In this document: positions 18,329-27,978 of the stretch, piece after piece
How positions within the stretch are numbered: the stretch's first letter is position 1
How the letters are laid out: each line of letters begins with the position of its first letter
NCBI RefSeq assembly: GCF_035593345.1
Contig: NZ_CP141606.1
Location: forward strand, 3,224,001 to 3,288,000
Reading direction: 5' to 3'
DNA: 64,000 bases
Source of the DNA: Lelliottia sp. JS-SCA-14
GTDB lineage: Bacteria; Pseudomonadota; Gammaproteobacteria; Enterobacterales; Enterobacteriaceae
Made by a program: the position numbers and the translations under genes
The notes under the pieces: model-generated
The model's input: the letters and a program-made list of their open reading frames with translations, nothing else
What the model was told of the DNA's origin: nothing
Database searches by the model: none

Positions 18329-19353
18329 TGCCGCACTTAAGCCCCGTCAACCAGGCCCGCTGGGCGCGTTTTCGCCACAACCGTCGCGGCTACTGGTCCC
18401 TGTGGATTTTTGCCGTTCTGTTTATTCTGAGCCTGTGCTCTGAGCTGATTGCCAACGACAAACCGCTGCTGGTGCATTTCAACGATCGCTGGTACACGCC
18501 GGTACTCACCAACTACAGTGAGAGCGATTTTGGTGGGCCCTTTGCCACACCGGCAGATTATCAGGACCCGTGGCTGCGCGATCGTCTCGACAGCGACGGC
18601 TGGGTGCTCTGGGCCCCGATTCGCTTTGGCGCGAACAGCATTAACTTCTCCACCTCGACGCCCTTCCCTTCTGCGCCTTCTGCACAAAACTGGCTGGGCA
18701 CCGACGCCAACGGCGGCGACGTGCTGGCTCGTATTCTCTACGGCACGCGGATATCTATCCTGTTCGGCCTGATGCTGACGCTATTTTCCAGCGTAATGGG
18801 CGTGGTGGCGGGCGCGGTGCAGGGTTATTACGGTGGGAAAATTGATCTCTGGGGCCAGCGATTTATTGAGGTCTGGTCCGGCATGCCGACGCTGTTTTTA
18901 ATTATTTTGCTCTCTAGCGTGTTGCAGCCCAACTTCTGGTGGCTGCTCGGCATTACAGTATTATTCGGCTGGATGGCGCTGGTGGGCGTGGTGCGCGCTG
19001 AATTCTTGCGTACCCGTAACTTCGATTACATCCGCGCGGCGCAGGCGCTTGGCGTCAGCGATCGCAGCATTATCTTCCGCCATATGCTGCCTAACGCGGT
19101 GGTGGCGACCCTGACCTTCCTGCCGTTTATTCTGTGCAGTTCCATCACCACCCTCACCTCGCTCGATTTTCTCGGCTTCGGTTTGCCTCTCGGCTCGCCG
19201 TCGCTGGGTGAACTGCTGCTGCAGGGAAAAAACAATCTGCAGGCTCCGTGGCTGGGGATAACGGCGTTTCTGTCGGTGGCCGTGCTGCTGTCGTTACTGA
19301 TTTTTATTGGCGAAGCAGTCCGCGATGCCTTCGATCCCAACAAGGCGGTATAA
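18328..19353 (+). CDS. yejE: Peptide ABC transporter permease
   Basis: This 341-residue partner of YejB has an N-terminal membrane segment (about 24-43), a periplasmic loop with the LGTDANGGDVLARILYG stretch of DppC/OppC-type permeases, and five more segments. Its EAA loop reads IRAAQALGVSDRSIIFRHM (about 233-251). It is coupled by one base to yejB and ends one base before the yejF start codon. Confidence 0.95.
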   Translation: MPHLSPVNQARWARFRHNRRGYWSLWIFAVLFILSLCSELIANDKPLLVHFNDRWYTPVLTNYSESDFGGPFATPADYQDPWLRDRLDSDGWVLWAPIRFGANSINFSTSTPFPSAPSAQNWLGTDANGGDVLARILYGTRISILFGLMLTLFSSVMGVVAGAVQGYYGGKIDLWGQRFIEVWSGMPTLFLIILLSSVLQPNFWWLLGITVLFGWMALVGVVRAEFLRTRNFDYIRAAQALGVSDRSIIFRHMLPNAVVATLTFLPFILCSSITTLTSLDFLGFGLPLGSPSLGELLLQGKNNLQAPWLGITAFLSVAVLLSLLIFIGEAVRDAFDPNKAV

Positions 19354-19354
19354 G

Positions 19355-20944
19355 ATGACGCAGCCTCTCCTCAGCATCGAACATCTCTCCATCGCCTTTA
19401 CTCAGCAGGGTGAAACGCGTGAAGTGGTGAGCGATCTCTCCCTGCAGATCCAGGCCGGTGAAACCCTGGCGCTGGTCGGGGAATCCGGCTCTGGCAAAAG
19501 CGTCTCGGCGCTGTCGGTGCTGCGTCTGCTTCCCTCCCCGCCGGTGGTTTATCCGCAGGGCAATATTCTGTTCCACGGGCAGTCGTTACTCCACGCGGAT
19601 GAACACACCCTGCGCGGCGTGCGCGGGAACAAAATCGCGATGATTTTCCAGGAGCCGATGGTCTCCCTCAACCCGCTGCACACCCTGGAAAAACAGCTGT
19701 ATGAAGTGTTGTCCCTGCACCGGGGAATGCGCAAAGAGGCCGCCCGGGGCGAGATTCTGGATTGTCTGGAGCGCACCGGCATTCGTCATGCCGCTAAACG
19801 TTTGACGGACTTTCCGCATCAGCTGTCGGGCGGTGAGCGCCAGCGCGTGATGATCGCCATGGCGCTGCTGACGCGCCCGGAGCTGCTGATTGCCGACGAG
19901 CCAACCACCGCGCTGGATGTCACGGTGCAGGCGCAAATCCTGCAGTTGCTGCGCGAGTTACGCGATGAGCTCAACATGAGCCTGCTGTTTATCACCCACA
20001 ATCTCAGCATTGTGAGGAAACTCGCCGACAAGGTGGCGGTGATGCAAAACGGCCGCTGCGTCGAACAGAACACGGCGACGGCTCTGTTCCATGCCCCGCA
20101 ACATCCTTACACCCAGCGTCTGCTCGACAGCGAACCGTCGGGCGACCCCGTCCCGCTGACCGAGGGGAGTCAACCGCTGCTGAACGTCGAAAATCTCGGC
20201 GTATCTTTCCCGGTGCGCAAGGGAATTTTCCGTCGCGTGGTGGCAGAAAACGCAGTGCTGAAAGACGTCAGCTTTTCCCTGCGTCCGGGTGAAACCCTGG
20301 GGCTGGTCGGGGAATCAGGCTCTGGCAAAAGCACTACCGGTCTGGCGTTGCTGCGCCTGATCAACTCTCAGGGGACGATTCTGTTTGATGGCAAACCGCT
20401 GCACAGCTGGAACCGTCGGCAGATGTTGCCCGTCCGCCCGCGGATGCAGGTGGTGTTTCAGGACCCGAACTCGTCGCTGAATCCGCGGCTGAACGTGCTG
20501 CAAATCATTGAAGAAGGTCTGCGCGTCCATCAGCCAGCGCTGAGCGCTCGTCAGCGTGAAGATGAAGTGATTCGGGTGATGCAGGAGGTGGGGCTGGATC
20601 CGGCCACGCGCCATCGCTATCCGGCGGCCTTTTCTGGCGGCCAGCGCCAGCGTATCGCCATTTCACGGGCGCTGATCCTGAAACCGGAGCTGATCATCCT
20701 GGATGAGCCGACGTCGTCCCTCGACCGCACCGTGCAGGCGCAGATTCTGGCGTTACTGAAGGACTTACAGGAAAAGCACCGACTGGCCTATATCTTTATC
20801 AGCCACGACCTGCAGGTGGTGCGCGCGTTGTGTCATCAGGTGATTGTGCTGCGACAGGGAGAGGTGGTCGAGCAAGGGGATTGCCAGCGCGTGTTTGCCG
20901 CGCCGACGCATGAGTATACGCGTCAGCTGTTAGCGCTGCGCTGA
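19355..20944 (+). CDS. yejF: Peptide ABC transporter, duplicated ATPase
   Basis: This 529-residue protein carries two full ABC domains, so one polypeptide supplies both nucleotide-binding sites. Walker A GESGSGKS appears twice (about residues 40 and 320). The signatures are LSGGERQR and FSGGQRQR, and the Walker B segments [12 protein letters not shown] and [13 protein letters not shown] chose the ATG at 19355 ([11 protein letters not shown]), equal to the E. coli length, over an upstream in-frame ATG inside yejE. It is the last gene of the yejABEF operon, convergent with yejG three bases away. Confidence 0.96.
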   Translation: MTQPLLSIEHLSIAFTQQGETREVVSDLSLQIQAGETLALVGESGSGKSVSALSVLRLLPSPPVVYPQGNILFHGQSLLHADEHTLRGVRGNKIAMIFQEPMVSLNPLHTLEKQLYEVLSLHRGMRKEAARGEILDCLERTGIRHAAKRLTDFPHQLSGGERQRVMIAMALLTRPELLIADEPTTALDVTVQAQILQLLRELRDELNMSLLFITHNLSIVRKLADKVAVMQNGRCVEQNTATALFHAPQHPYTQRLLDSEPSGDPVPLTEGSQPLLNVENLGVSFPVRKGIFRRVVAENAVLKDVSFSLRPGETLGLVGESGSGKSTTGLALLRLINSQGTILFDGKPLHSWNRRQMLPVRPRMQVVFQDPNSSLNPRLNVLQIIEEGLRVHQPALSARQREDEVIRVMQEVGLDPATRHRYPAAFSGGQRQRIAISRALILKPELIILDEPTSSLDRTVQAQILALLKDLQEKHRLAYIFISHDLQVVRALCHQVIVLRQGEVVEQGDCQRVFAAPTHEYTRQLLALR

Positions 20945-20947
20945 CGC

Positions 20948-21292
20948 TCAGAAAGGATGCTGGCCGGAAAACGGCTCGGCGATCGCCACGCCAAAGTTTT
21001 TCAGACGGCAGGTCGCCGCAAATTCGTCCTGGCTGTTGACAAACAGGCAGGGCTCGCCTTCGCACTCCAGTACGGAGCTGACGACTTCGATATCGGTCAG
21101 CGCCTGGCTCAGACGCTCCATCACCGGCCATGCGTTTTCATCGTCCGGGCTGAGCAATTTCAGCGCCACCAGACTGTTCTCGCCCTCTTTTCCACTTTGC
21201 GGAATCGGTTCAACTTTCGAACCTGCAAAACCCGCCGACCAGCGATAGCTCTGGGGCAAGCGATGGACAATGGAGAGTTGTAATGTATTCAC
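20948..21292 (-). CDS. yejG: YejG, conserved small protein
   Basis: This 114-residue soluble protein equals E. coli YejG in length. No known domain is apparent. Visible features are [20 protein letters not shown] at the N-terminus, conserved [10 protein letters not shown], and two Cys ([11 protein letters not shown]). The function is not established; an aminoglycoside-sensitivity link has been reported in E. coli. It lies convergent to yejF and is separated from bcr upstream by the 660-bp IS4-like element, an interruption I do not recall in E. coli. Confidence 0.9.
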   Translation of the reverse strand: MNTLQLSIVHRLPQSYRWSAGFAGSKVEPIPQSGKEGENSLVALKLLSPDDENAWPVMERLSQALTDIEVVSSVLECEGEPCLFVNSQDEFAATCRLKNFGVAIAEPFSGQHPF

Positions 21293-21605
21293 GTTCTTTC
21301 CCCGGAAGCCAAAAAAGCCTTCACAATTTATTTACATTTATAGTAACACATCGTTGCTAACCTGCCGTTATTTTCCTCAGAAACCGCTTGCCGCCTGATG
21401 TTACGGGCTTTGGCGTCTCTGGTTTGCTGGCATTATTTTGTGAGTTACAGGCTCGCTTTGGCGCTATATGTACCCGTTTCTGCGATCTAACTCAACCTTT
21501 TTAACTACAACGATGTGACTTTTTACATAAATAGATTTTACATAAAAGAAACAAACATGGGGTAAACAAACGCGAGTTTGGTTGACGAGTATCAATAAAA
21601 GGGGG
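21293..21605. other. AT-rich upstream region of yejG
   Basis: This is 313 gene-free bases between yejG and the IS4-like element. The sequence is AT-rich near 21320-21350 and 21490-21560 and should contain the yejG promoter. I see no ORF, hairpin with T-run or repeat that I can name. Confidence 0.4.
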
Positions 21606-21616
21606 GTCGCATTGGC
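21606..21616. repeat. Left target-site duplication of the IS4-like element
   Basis: GTCGCATTGGC directly precedes the left inverted repeat. It matches 22277-22287 at 10 of 11 positions. Confidence 0.7.
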
Positions 21617-21631
21617 TAATGCTGGTCAGTT

Positions 21632-21667
21632 AAGCAAAATAATGAATTTAAATTCATTATTTTGCTT
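21632..21667. repeat. 36-bp perfect palindrome at the left end of the IS4-like element
   Basis: The 18-base arms are exactly complementary with no loop, centred on TTTAAA (21647-21652), starting AAGCAAAATAATG. It abuts and partly overlaps the terminal repeat. Reading either way it resembles an AT-rich cruciform. Confidence 0.85.
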
Positions 21668-21750
21668 GCCCCAGGACCTTTATGGCTTCAGTGGAATTGT
21701 TCCGTTCACTTTTGTTCCTCTGCTTCCGGTCCATCTCTCTGCGGTGAACG

Positions 21751-21783
21751 TGCCAGGGTGGCTCAATCGCCACCACCCTGGCA
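21751..21783. other. Stable hairpin inside the IS4-like element
   Basis: The 11-bp perfect stem TGCCAGGGTGG / CCACCCTGGCA has an 11-base loop. Further stems follow at 21855-21886 (GGGCGC/GCGCCC), 21889-21908 (GACGCACA/TGTGCGTC) and about 22164-22194 (TGCAAAGGGGG/CCCCCTTTGCA), all on the same unit. Confidence 0.7.
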
Positions 21784-22276
21784 ACCCCGGCTCCCGGCAA
21801 AGAAAATCGCCGCTTCGCGGTGCCTTCGTCTTATTCCTTCCGGCTGACGGGGACGGGCGCAGGTAACATCCCTGTAAGTCGCGCCCTCGACGCACATCCC
21901 TGTGCGTCGCCCCTGCCTCCAGTCAACGCCTCAGCGATTTTCAGCCGGACTCCCGCTCCCTCAGCCTTCACAGCTGTCTGAATGTGGCACCGGTGTGGGT
22001 CCCCGCTGAAATCGGCGAACCGGAGGCCAGATGACAAGGGCTGGACGCCAGGGATGGCGGCCAGAGGCGAAACGAGACAGGAAGTCGAGTCGAGCCGACC
22101 GCAGGCAGATGGCCGGGAGGTGAGCGCAGTGCGAAGCACCGATTTCCTGACGGGGCGCGGGGATTGCAAAGGGGGCCGCGTAGCCCCCTTTGCACGTTCA
22201 CAGGTTGTGACGCGATTATATTCTGCTGAACATGAGGTGAACGGAACAACCTCAGATGCTTAACTGACCAGCATTA

Positions 22277-22287
22277 GCCGCATTGGC
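22277..22287. repeat. Right target-site duplication of the IS4-like element
   Basis: GCCGCATTGGC directly follows the right inverted repeat. The single difference from the left copy (C for T at position 2) suggests an old insertion. Confidence 0.7.
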
Positions 22288-22299
22288 CCCTTTTCTTCC

Positions 22300-23496
22300 T
22301 CAACTTGCCGATTTTCTCGGCCGACTGGCGTAGAGATAGAAGAGAATCGAACAGGTGGCGCAGAACGCGATCGACCAAATCATCGGCCAGGCGGTATTAA
22401 ACGTCGCCATCGAGAGCAGCGCCCCGACAATCGCGCCAATTCCGAAGCGGAAAGTTCCGGCCAGCGACGACGCGGTGCCCGCCATATGCGGGAATTCATC
22501 GAGGATGACCGCCATCGCGTTAGAAGAGACCATCGACACGCAGCCGACAAACGCCGCCACACCCACCACCAGCGCCCAGAAACCGACGCCGAAGAAGGCA
22601 GTCAGCATCATCCAGATTGCCATCACAAACTGGATCCACAGCCCGGCGCGGAACATGTTCAGCGCCCCTGCCCTGCGGACAAAGCGGCTGTTAATGATGG
22701 TCATCACAAACAGGAACACGATGTTGAGCGCGAAGTAGTAGCCAAAATGCTGCGGCGAGACGTGGTTAATTTCGATGTACACGAACGGACCAGCGCTCAG
22801 GAAGGAGAACATCCCTGCGAAGCTAAAACCGCTCGCCAGCATATAGCTCAGAACACGCTTATGACGGAACAGCGAGGCGAAGTTGCCGATGGTGGTACGA
22901 ATATGAAACTTCTGCCGACGTTCCACCGGCAAGGTTTCATCGATAAAGAAGAAGATCATCGCCGACGCCAGCAGCGCCGCAATCGCCAGGATCCAGAAGA
23001 TGGCGTGCCAGCTAAACCACACCAGCACCGCACCGCCAATCATTGGTGCCAGCAGCGGCGCGATGGTGGTGACCAGCATGACGAAGGACATCATGCGCGA
23101 GAACTCTTCCTTCGGATAGATATCGCGCATCAGGGCGTTAATCACCACGCTCGCCGCCGCAGCCGCCAGGCCGTGGAAGAAACGCATGATGATCAGATGA
23201 TCGATCGTCTGCGCCAGCGCACAGGCCACCGCCGCACCCGCAAACACCAGCGTTCCCCCGAGGATCACCGGCTTGCGGCCAATGCTGTCCGCCATTGGGC
23301 CGTACAGCAATTGCCCGACGGCAAAACCGAGGATATAGGTGCTGAGCGTCATTTGCGCGCTGCCGGCCGGTACGCCAAACTGCGCGGAAATCACCGGCAG
23401 TGCAGGCAGATACATGTCGATAGACAGCGGCATCAACATGGCCAGCAGGCCAAGGATAAACACGATGCTGATTGATGAGTGTGGCCTGGTGGTCAC
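22300..23496 (-). CDS. bcr: Bcr/CflA-family drug efflux transporter
   Basis: This 398-residue MFS (12-TM DHA1) protein exports bicyclomycin, sulphonamides and related compounds by proton antiport. It starts with a short cytosolic tail and TM1 ([20 protein letters not shown], the D-M-Y being typical of the family). The loop motif [16 protein letters not shown] lies at about 68-83. The C-terminus is truncated relative to nothing obvious. It lies 15 bases downstream of rsuA on the same strand, so the two are probably co-transcribed as in E. coli. Its 3' side has the IS4-like element instead of a close yejG. Confidence 0.92.
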   Translation of the reverse strand: MTTRPHSSISIVFILGLLAMLMPLSIDMYLPALPVISAQFGVPAGSAQMTLSTYILGFAVGQLLYGPMADSIGRKPVILGGTLVFAGAAVACALAQTIDHLIIMRFFHGLAAAAASVVINALMRDIYPKEEFSRMMSFVMLVTTIAPLLAPMIGGAVLVWFSWHAIFWILAIAALLASAMIFFFIDETLPVERRQKFHIRTTIGNFASLFRHKRVLSYMLASGFSFAGMFSFLSAGPFVYIEINHVSPQHFGYYFALNIVFLFVMTIINSRFVRRAGALNMFRAGLWIQFVMAIWMMLTAFFGVGFWALVVGVAAFVGCVSMVSSNAMAVILDEFPHMAGTASSLAGTFRFGIGAIVGALLSMATFNTAWPMIWSIAFCATCSILFYLYASRPRKSAS

Positions 23497-23511
23497 AGTG
23501 TGCTCCTGAAA

Positions 23512-24219
23512 TTAGCGTGAAGGCATGCCAACGCTGGCAATCTCTTCTTCCGTCAACGGGCGGTATTCACCGGGTTCAAGCTCTGGATCGAGAGCGATCT
23601 CACCGATGCGCTCGCGGTGCAGCCCGACAACGCGGTTGCCGACCGCGGCAAACATACGTTTCACCTGATGGTAGCGCCCTTCACTGATGGTCAGACGCAC
23701 TTCGGTCGGGGTGATCACTTCCAGCACCGCCGGTTTGGTCAGATCTTTCTCGTTATGCAGCTGCACGCCTTTGGTAAACTGCCCGGCGGTATCGTCAGAC
23801 ACCGGCGATTCGAGCGTGACCAGATAGGTTTTTTCGCAGTGATGGCGCGGAGACGTAATACGGTGCGACCACTGGCCGTCGTCGGTCATCAGCACCAGCC
23901 CGGTGGTGTCGATATCCAGACGCCCTGCCGCATGCAGCTTGTGCGCGACCGGTTCGTCGAGGAAATAGAGCACCGTCGGGTGATCCGGGTCGTCCGTCGA
24001 GCAGACGTACCCTATCGGCTTGTTGAGCATGAAGTAGCGCGGGCCGTTCTGCTGGGCCAAAGTGTTGCCGTCGAACTCAACGTCATGTTCAGGCAGGAGT
24101 TTGAAAGAACTGTCTTTCACAATTTCGCCATCCACGGTAACGCGGCTGGCGCGAATTTCGCGCCCGGCAATAGCGCGGCTTACGCCGAGTTGCTGAGCGA
24201 TAAACTTATCAAGTCGCAT
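23512..24219 (-). CDS. rsuA: 16S rRNA pseudouridine-516 synthase
   Basis: This 235-residue protein (E. coli 231) makes pseudouridine 516 in 16S rRNA during small-subunit assembly. It has an N-terminal S4-like RNA-binding domain (about 1-45, [16 protein letters not shown]) and the RsuA-type catalytic domain with Asp102 in [16 protein letters not shown], the family active site. The ending [13 protein letters not shown] is slightly extended. It is divergent from radD and upstream of bcr. Confidence 0.95.
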   Translation of the reverse strand: MRLDKFIAQQLGVSRAIAGREIRASRVTVDGEIVKDSSFKLLPEHDVEFDGNTLAQQNGPRYFMLNKPIGYVCSTDDPDHPTVLYFLDEPVAHKLHAAGRLDIDTTGLVLMTDDGQWSHRITSPRHHCEKTYLVTLESPVSDDTAGQFTKGVQLHNEKDLTKPAVLEVITPTEVRLTISEGRYHQVKRMFAAVGNRVVGLHRERIGEIALDPELEPGEYRPLTEEEIASVGMPSR

Positions 24220-24369
24220 GAAATCTTATAGCCTTTATGGTGCTGGAAGTCGGACAACATGTCCGAAAAAGAAGCAGTCAAGAACGGTCCAGTATAGCGG
24301 TCTGTTCGCGCCACTCAAGGGAAAAAGTTTCGTGGCATACTATGTGCGAGATAACCAAATAGAGAGCCC

Positions 24370-26130
24370 ATGACTTTTACACTTCGCCCCTATCAGCAGG
24401 AGGCCGTCGACGCCACCCTCGCCTGGTTTCGCAAACATAAAGAACCTGCTGCCATCGTCCTGCCCACAGGCGCAGGCAAAAGCCTGGTGATTGCCGAACT
24501 GGCGCGCCTCGCGCGTGGCCGCGTGCTGGTGCTGGCGCACGTCAAAGAGCTGGTGGCGCAGAACCACGCTAAATACTGCGCCCTGGGCCTGGAGGCGGAT
24601 ATTTTCGCTGCGGGGCTGAAACGCAAAGAGAGCCACGGCAAAGTGGTGTTCGGTAGCGTGCAGTCGGTGGCGCGAAACCTGGCGCATTTTCGCAGCGAAT
24701 TCTCTCTGCTGATTGTCGATGAGTGCCATCGCATCAGCGATGACGACGAAAGCCAGTATCAGCAAATCCTGAATCATCTGAAAGAGGTGAACCCGCAGGT
24801 TCGCCTGCTGGGCCTGACCGCGACGCCGTTCCGCCTCGGCAAAGGCTGGATCTATCAGTTTCACTATCACGGAATGGTGCGCGGCGACGAAAAAGCCCTG
24901 TTCCGCGACTGCATCTATGAGCTCCCTCTGCGCTACATGATCAAGCACGGCTACCTGACGCCGCCCGAGCGGCTGGATATGCCGGTAGTGCAGTATGATT
25001 TCAGCCGCCTGCAGGCCCAGAGCAACGGCCTGTTCAGCGAAGCGGATATGAACCAGGAGCTGAAAAAACAGCAGCGCATCACGCCGCACATCATCAGCCA
25101 GATCGAAGAGTTCGCCCAGACGCGCAAAGGGGTGATGATCTTCGCGGCCACCGTCGAGCATGCCAGAGAGATAACCGGCCTGCTCCCGGCTGACGATGCA
25201 GCGCTGATCACCGGCGAAACGCCAGGCCCTGAGCGCGACAAGCTGATCGACGCCTTTAAGGCGCAGCAGTTCCGCTATCTGGTGAACGTCTCGGTGTTGA
25301 CCACCGGCTTTGACGCACCGCATGTCGATTTGATTGCGATCCTGCGCCCGACCGAGTCCGTCAGCCTGTATCAGCAAATTGTCGGGCGCGGACTGCGCCT
25401 GGCGCCCGGCAAGACCGACTGCCTGATTCTGGACTACGCCGGAAACCCGTACGATCTCTATTCGCCCGAAGTGGGGACACCGAAAGGTAAAAGCGGCAAT
25501 GTCCCGGTGCAGGTATTCTGCCCCGGCTGCGGGTTCGCCAATACTTTCTGGGGGAAAACTACTGCCGACGGCACGCTGATTGAACATTTTGGCCGCCGCT
25601 GTCAGGGCTGGTTTGAGGACGATGACGGCCATCGCGAGCAGTGCGACTATCGCTTCCGCTTCAAAAACTGCCCGCAGTGTAACGCTGAAAATGACATCGC
25701 CGCCCGGCGCTGTCGCGAGTGCGACACGGTGCTGGTCGATCCCGATGACATGCTGAAAGCCGCGCTGAAACTGAAAGATGCGCTGGTGCTGCGCTGCTCC
25801 GGCATGGCGCTGCAACCCGGAGCCGACGAGAAAGGCGAATGGCTGAAAATCACCTATTACGATGAAGACGGCGCAGACGTTAGCGAGCGCTTCCGTCTGC
25901 ATACCCCCGCTCAGCGCACGGCCTTCGAACAGCTGTTTATCCGCCCGCACACCCGCACGCCGGGCGTGCCTTTACGCTGGATCACCGTCGCCGATATCGT
26001 TCATCAGGAAGCGCTGTTGCGCCACCCGGATTTTGTCGTCGCGCGTAAAAAAGGCCAGTTCTGGCAGGTGCGCGAGAAGCTCTTCGACTATGAAGGACGT
26101 TTCCGTCGGGCTAATGAATTGCGCGGTTAA
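24370..26130 (+). CDS. radD: RadD (YejH) superfamily-2 ATPase, DNA repair helicase-like
   Basis: This 586-residue protein equals E. coli RadD in length. Two RecA-like domains are visible: Walker A LPTGAGKS with Lys37, DEAH-type box LIVDECHR (about 115-122), GLTATPFR (motif III), and motif [16 protein letters not shown] zinc-finger region follows, with CPGCGF (about 385) and CPQCN ... CRECD (about 435-455). RadD acts with RecA in recombination and crossover repair and interacts with SSB in E. coli. It is divergent from rsuA; the rplY promoter begins right after its stop. Confidence 0.95.
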   Translation: MTFTLRPYQQEAVDATLAWFRKHKEPAAIVLPTGAGKSLVIAELARLARGRVLVLAHVKELVAQNHAKYCALGLEADIFAAGLKRKESHGKVVFGSVQSVARNLAHFRSEFSLLIVDECHRISDDDESQYQQILNHLKEVNPQVRLLGLTATPFRLGKGWIYQFHYHGMVRGDEKALFRDCIYELPLRYMIKHGYLTPPERLDMPVVQYDFSRLQAQSNGLFSEADMNQELKKQQRITPHIISQIEEFAQTRKGVMIFAATVEHAREITGLLPADDAALITGETPGPERDKLIDAFKAQQFRYLVNVSVLTTGFDAPHVDLIAILRPTESVSLYQQIVGRGLRLAPGKTDCLILDYAGNPYDLYSPEVGTPKGKSGNVPVQVFCPGCGFANTFWGKTTADGTLIEHFGRRCQGWFEDDDGHREQCDYRFRFKNCPQCNAENDIAARRCRECDTVLVDPDDMLKAALKLKDALVLRCSGMALQPGADEKGEWLKITYYDEDGADVSERFRLHTPAQRTAFEQLFIRPHTRTPGVPLRWITVADIVHQEALLRHPDFVVARKKGQFWQVREKLFDYEGRFRRANELRG

Positions 26131-26138
26131 CGGGACTT

Positions 26139-26169
26139 TTGATTGATGTGAATGGCGTTTGAGTATAAA
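26139..26169 (+). promoter_or_regulatory. rplY promoter
   Basis: TTGATT (26139-26144) and TATAAA (26164-26169) are near-consensus hexamers with 19-base spacing; an overlapping TTGATG gives 15 bases. A GC-rich discriminator (TGCCGCCCGC) follows, typical of a stringently controlled ribosomal promoter. Confidence 0.55.
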
Positions 26170-26175
26170 ATGCCG

Positions 26176-26254
26176 CCCGCTTCACATCCGTGAGGCAGAA
26201 CACTCACCTGCTGCTGGGTCGCCTGTAGCAGGACTTATTTACAGAGAGAAATCA
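26176..26254 (+). promoter_or_regulatory. rplY 5' leader, probable L25 autoregulatory RNA
   Basis: The leader holds two inverted repeats: GTGAG ... CTCAC (about 26190-26207) and CCTGCTGCTGGGTCGCCTGTAGCAGG (about 26207-26232). L25 in E. coli represses its own translation through a two-hairpin leader; the same role is inferred here. Confidence 0.55.
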
Positions 26255-26539
26255 ATGTTCACTATCAATGCAGAAGTACGTTCTGTGCAGGGTAAGGGTG
26301 CGAGCCGCCGCCTGCGCGCAGCTAACAAGTTCCCGGCTATCATCTATGGTGGCGATGCTGCTCCAGTCGCAATCGAACTGGACCAGGACAAAGTCTGGAA
26401 CCAGCAGACTAAAGAAGGGTTCTACACTGAAGTTCTGACTATCGTTTTCGATGGTAAAGAAGAAAAAGTGAAAGTTCAGGCTGTTCAGCGTCACCCGTTC
26501 AAGCCAAAACTGTCTCACGTCGACTTCGTTCGCGCTTAA
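26255..26539 (+). CDS. rplY: 50S ribosomal protein L25
   Basis: This 94-residue protein equals E. coli L25 and binds 5S rRNA in the large subunit. It is the short single-domain form ([19 protein letters not shown] ... [15 protein letters not shown]) without the C-terminal TL5/CTC extension. The ATG at 26255 follows AGAGAG and aligns with the E. coli start; an in-frame open stretch upstream from 26159 is the untranslated leader. A strong terminator follows. Confidence 0.98.
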   Translation: MFTINAEVRSVQGKGASRRLRAANKFPAIIYGGDAAPVAIELDQDKVWNQQTKEGFYTEVLTIVFDGKEEKVKVQAVQRHPFKPKLSHVDFVRA

Positions 26540-26555
26540 TCGCCAACAAGTTGAG

Positions 26556-26582
26556 AAAAACCCCGCATTGCGGGGTTTTTTT
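26556..26582. terminator. Rho-independent terminator after rplY
   Basis: AAAAACCCCGC ATT GCGGGGTTTTTT has a perfect GC-rich stem and works for rplY. Because yejK converges 8 bases later, it probably serves both strands. Confidence 0.9.
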
Positions 26583-26589
26583 ATGGCTG

Positions 26590-27597
26590 TTATTTACCGC
26601 CAGAAGTGCGACGCTGCAGCTGATCGCGCAGGTTCGGCGGGGTGCCTTTGATGGTCAGGGTGTCCGTCGCCGGGTCCCAGAAAATGCGCTCGCCCAGCAG
26701 CATAGCATCGAAGTTCACCGTCAATCCGCCGCCACTGCCGGCAAATTTGGTCAGCTGACGCAGGGTGCTGCGATCCGCCGGGAAGCTCTCTTCCAGTTCG
26801 TAGCCTTTATCTGCCGTAAACTCGTGGAAACTAACCTCGCTGACGCCTGATAACTCTTTCGACAGGGATTCCAGTTCGATCTCTTCGCCCGCCTGCAGCT
26901 GTTCGTTGCAGTAGCTGTACACCTGCTGACGCACATTCTGACGCTCGGCTTTATCGAGCTGCGCCTCTGCGGTGAAATCGTCGACCGCCTGCAGCAGCCC
27001 TTTGTTCTGCGCTTTCGCGTTCAGACCTTCGCTGGCACCAAGGAAATCCATGAAGAAATCGGCCACTTTGCGGCCCACGCGCCCTTTCAGGAACGTCAGG
27101 TAGCGCGTTGATTCCGGATTGGTTTCCCATTCGGTCAGATCGATACGCGCCACGATATCGGCGTGGTTGATATCCAGATAGTGGGTAGAGCTAATATCCA
27201 TCTGCTCGTTGACGCGCATGCTGCTCAGATTACTCAGCACCGTGACCAGCAGATACTCCACGGCGAGATAGCGATACTGGCAAAACAGCACGATACCGCC
27301 GTCAGCGAACGGATATTTCGCCAGCTCGTCGCGCAGACGGCCGGTGGCCGCGCGGCTAAATGCCAGAAAATCTTCTTCGCCCTGGCGTTGCAGACGCAGG
27401 CTTTCCGCCAGCTCACTCTCTTCGGTGAACATGCCATAGGCTTTATTCTTCGCACTGTAGACGCGGTGCAGCTCCGCCATCATTTCCGTAACGGTAGGCG
27501 TTGATTCCAGTAACGAATCGCGAAGCACCAGCTCCAGGGTTTGCTCATCACGCTTGATAAGCTGGTGCAAGGCAATCTGGTTGATATCCAGACTCAT
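26590..27597 (-). CDS. yejK: Nucleoid-associated protein YejK (NdpA)
   Basis: This 335-residue cytosolic protein is the size of E. coli YejK, a nucleoid-associated protein of the NdpA family that also binds topoisomerase IV in E. coli. It begins [19 protein letters not shown], has [21 protein letters not shown] in the middle, and ends in a basic tail ([10 protein letters not shown]). Its ATG follows AGGAG. It is divergent from yejL and convergent with rplY. Confidence 0.95.
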   Translation of the reverse strand: MSLDINQIALHQLIKRDEQTLELVLRDSLLESTPTVTEMMAELHRVYSAKNKAYGMFTEESELAESLRLQRQGEEDFLAFSRAATGRLRDELAKYPFADGGIVLFCQYRYLAVEYLLVTVLSNLSSMRVNEQMDISSTHYLDINHADIVARIDLTEWETNPESTRYLTFLKGRVGRKVADFFMDFLGASEGLNAKAQNKGLLQAVDDFTAEAQLDKAERQNVRQQVYSYCNEQLQAGEEIELESLSKELSGVSEVSFHEFTADKGYELEESFPADRSTLRQLTKFAGSGGGLTVNFDAMLLGERIFWDPATDTLTIKGTPPNLRDQLQRRTSGGK

Positions 27598-27731
27598 GAT
27601 AAACTCTCCTTAAAGACCGGGCGGTATTCAACCATCACCCACGCATGTGTGCAACAGAAGATAAAAAAGGGGAAAAAAAGCTGTTGCTACGGTAATATGT
27701 TGCCCTTTCATCAACAAACTGATTTCGATTT

Positions 27732-27959
27732 ATGCCACAACATTCCCGCTATAGTGATGAACACGTTGAACAACTGCTCAGTGAGCTGGTCAACGTACTT
27801 GAGAAACACAAAACGCCGACCGATCTCTCCCTGATGGTTTTGGGAAATATGGTCACCAACCTTATCAATACCAGCGTTGCTCCGGCTCAACGTCAGGCGA
27901 TCGCAAAATCATTCGCCCAGGCCTTGCAGTCTTCAGTCAGCAACGACCAGGCGCATTAA
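27732..27959 (+). CDS. yejL: YejL, small conserved protein (UPF0352)
   Basis: This 75-residue, probably all-helical soluble protein is the same length as E. coli YejL. Conserved stretches are [19 protein letters not shown] and [14 protein letters not shown]. The function is not established. It lies 19 bases before yejM on the same strand, the constant yejL-yejM pairing of enterobacteria. Confidence 0.93.
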   Translation: MPQHSRYSDEHVEQLLSELVNVLEKHKTPTDLSLMVLGNMVTNLINTSVAPAQRQAIAKSFAQALQSSVSNDQAH

Positions 27960-27978
27960 GGGAAACGAACGACAGTCT

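Larger units (their letters stand above)
21617..22276. mobile_element. Non-autonomous IS4-like (MITE-type) element, 660 bp
   Basis: The ends are perfect inverted repeats TAATGCTGGTCAGTTAAGCA (left) and its complement (right). They resemble the IS4 end as I recall it (TAATGCCGATCAGTTAAGG). The element is bordered by GTCGCATTGGC (21606-21616) and GCCGCATTGGC (22277-22287), an 11-bp target duplication with one mismatch, the size IS4 makes. No transposase gene is present; the short ORFs inside are low-complexity and overlap on both strands. A shared TTGTTCCGTTCAC (21697-21709 and, inverted, near 22237-22249) extends the inverted ends. The interior is GC-rich and densely hairpin-forming, so it could encode a structured RNA. 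It lies between bcr and yejG. Confidence 0.75.

Noticed and set aside
21831..22263. Overlapping ORFs of 93-112 codons on both strands inside the IS4-like element
   Set aside because: Low-complexity Arg/Ser/Pro-rich products, both strands equally open, no ribosome-binding site; the sequence looks like structured noncoding DNA.
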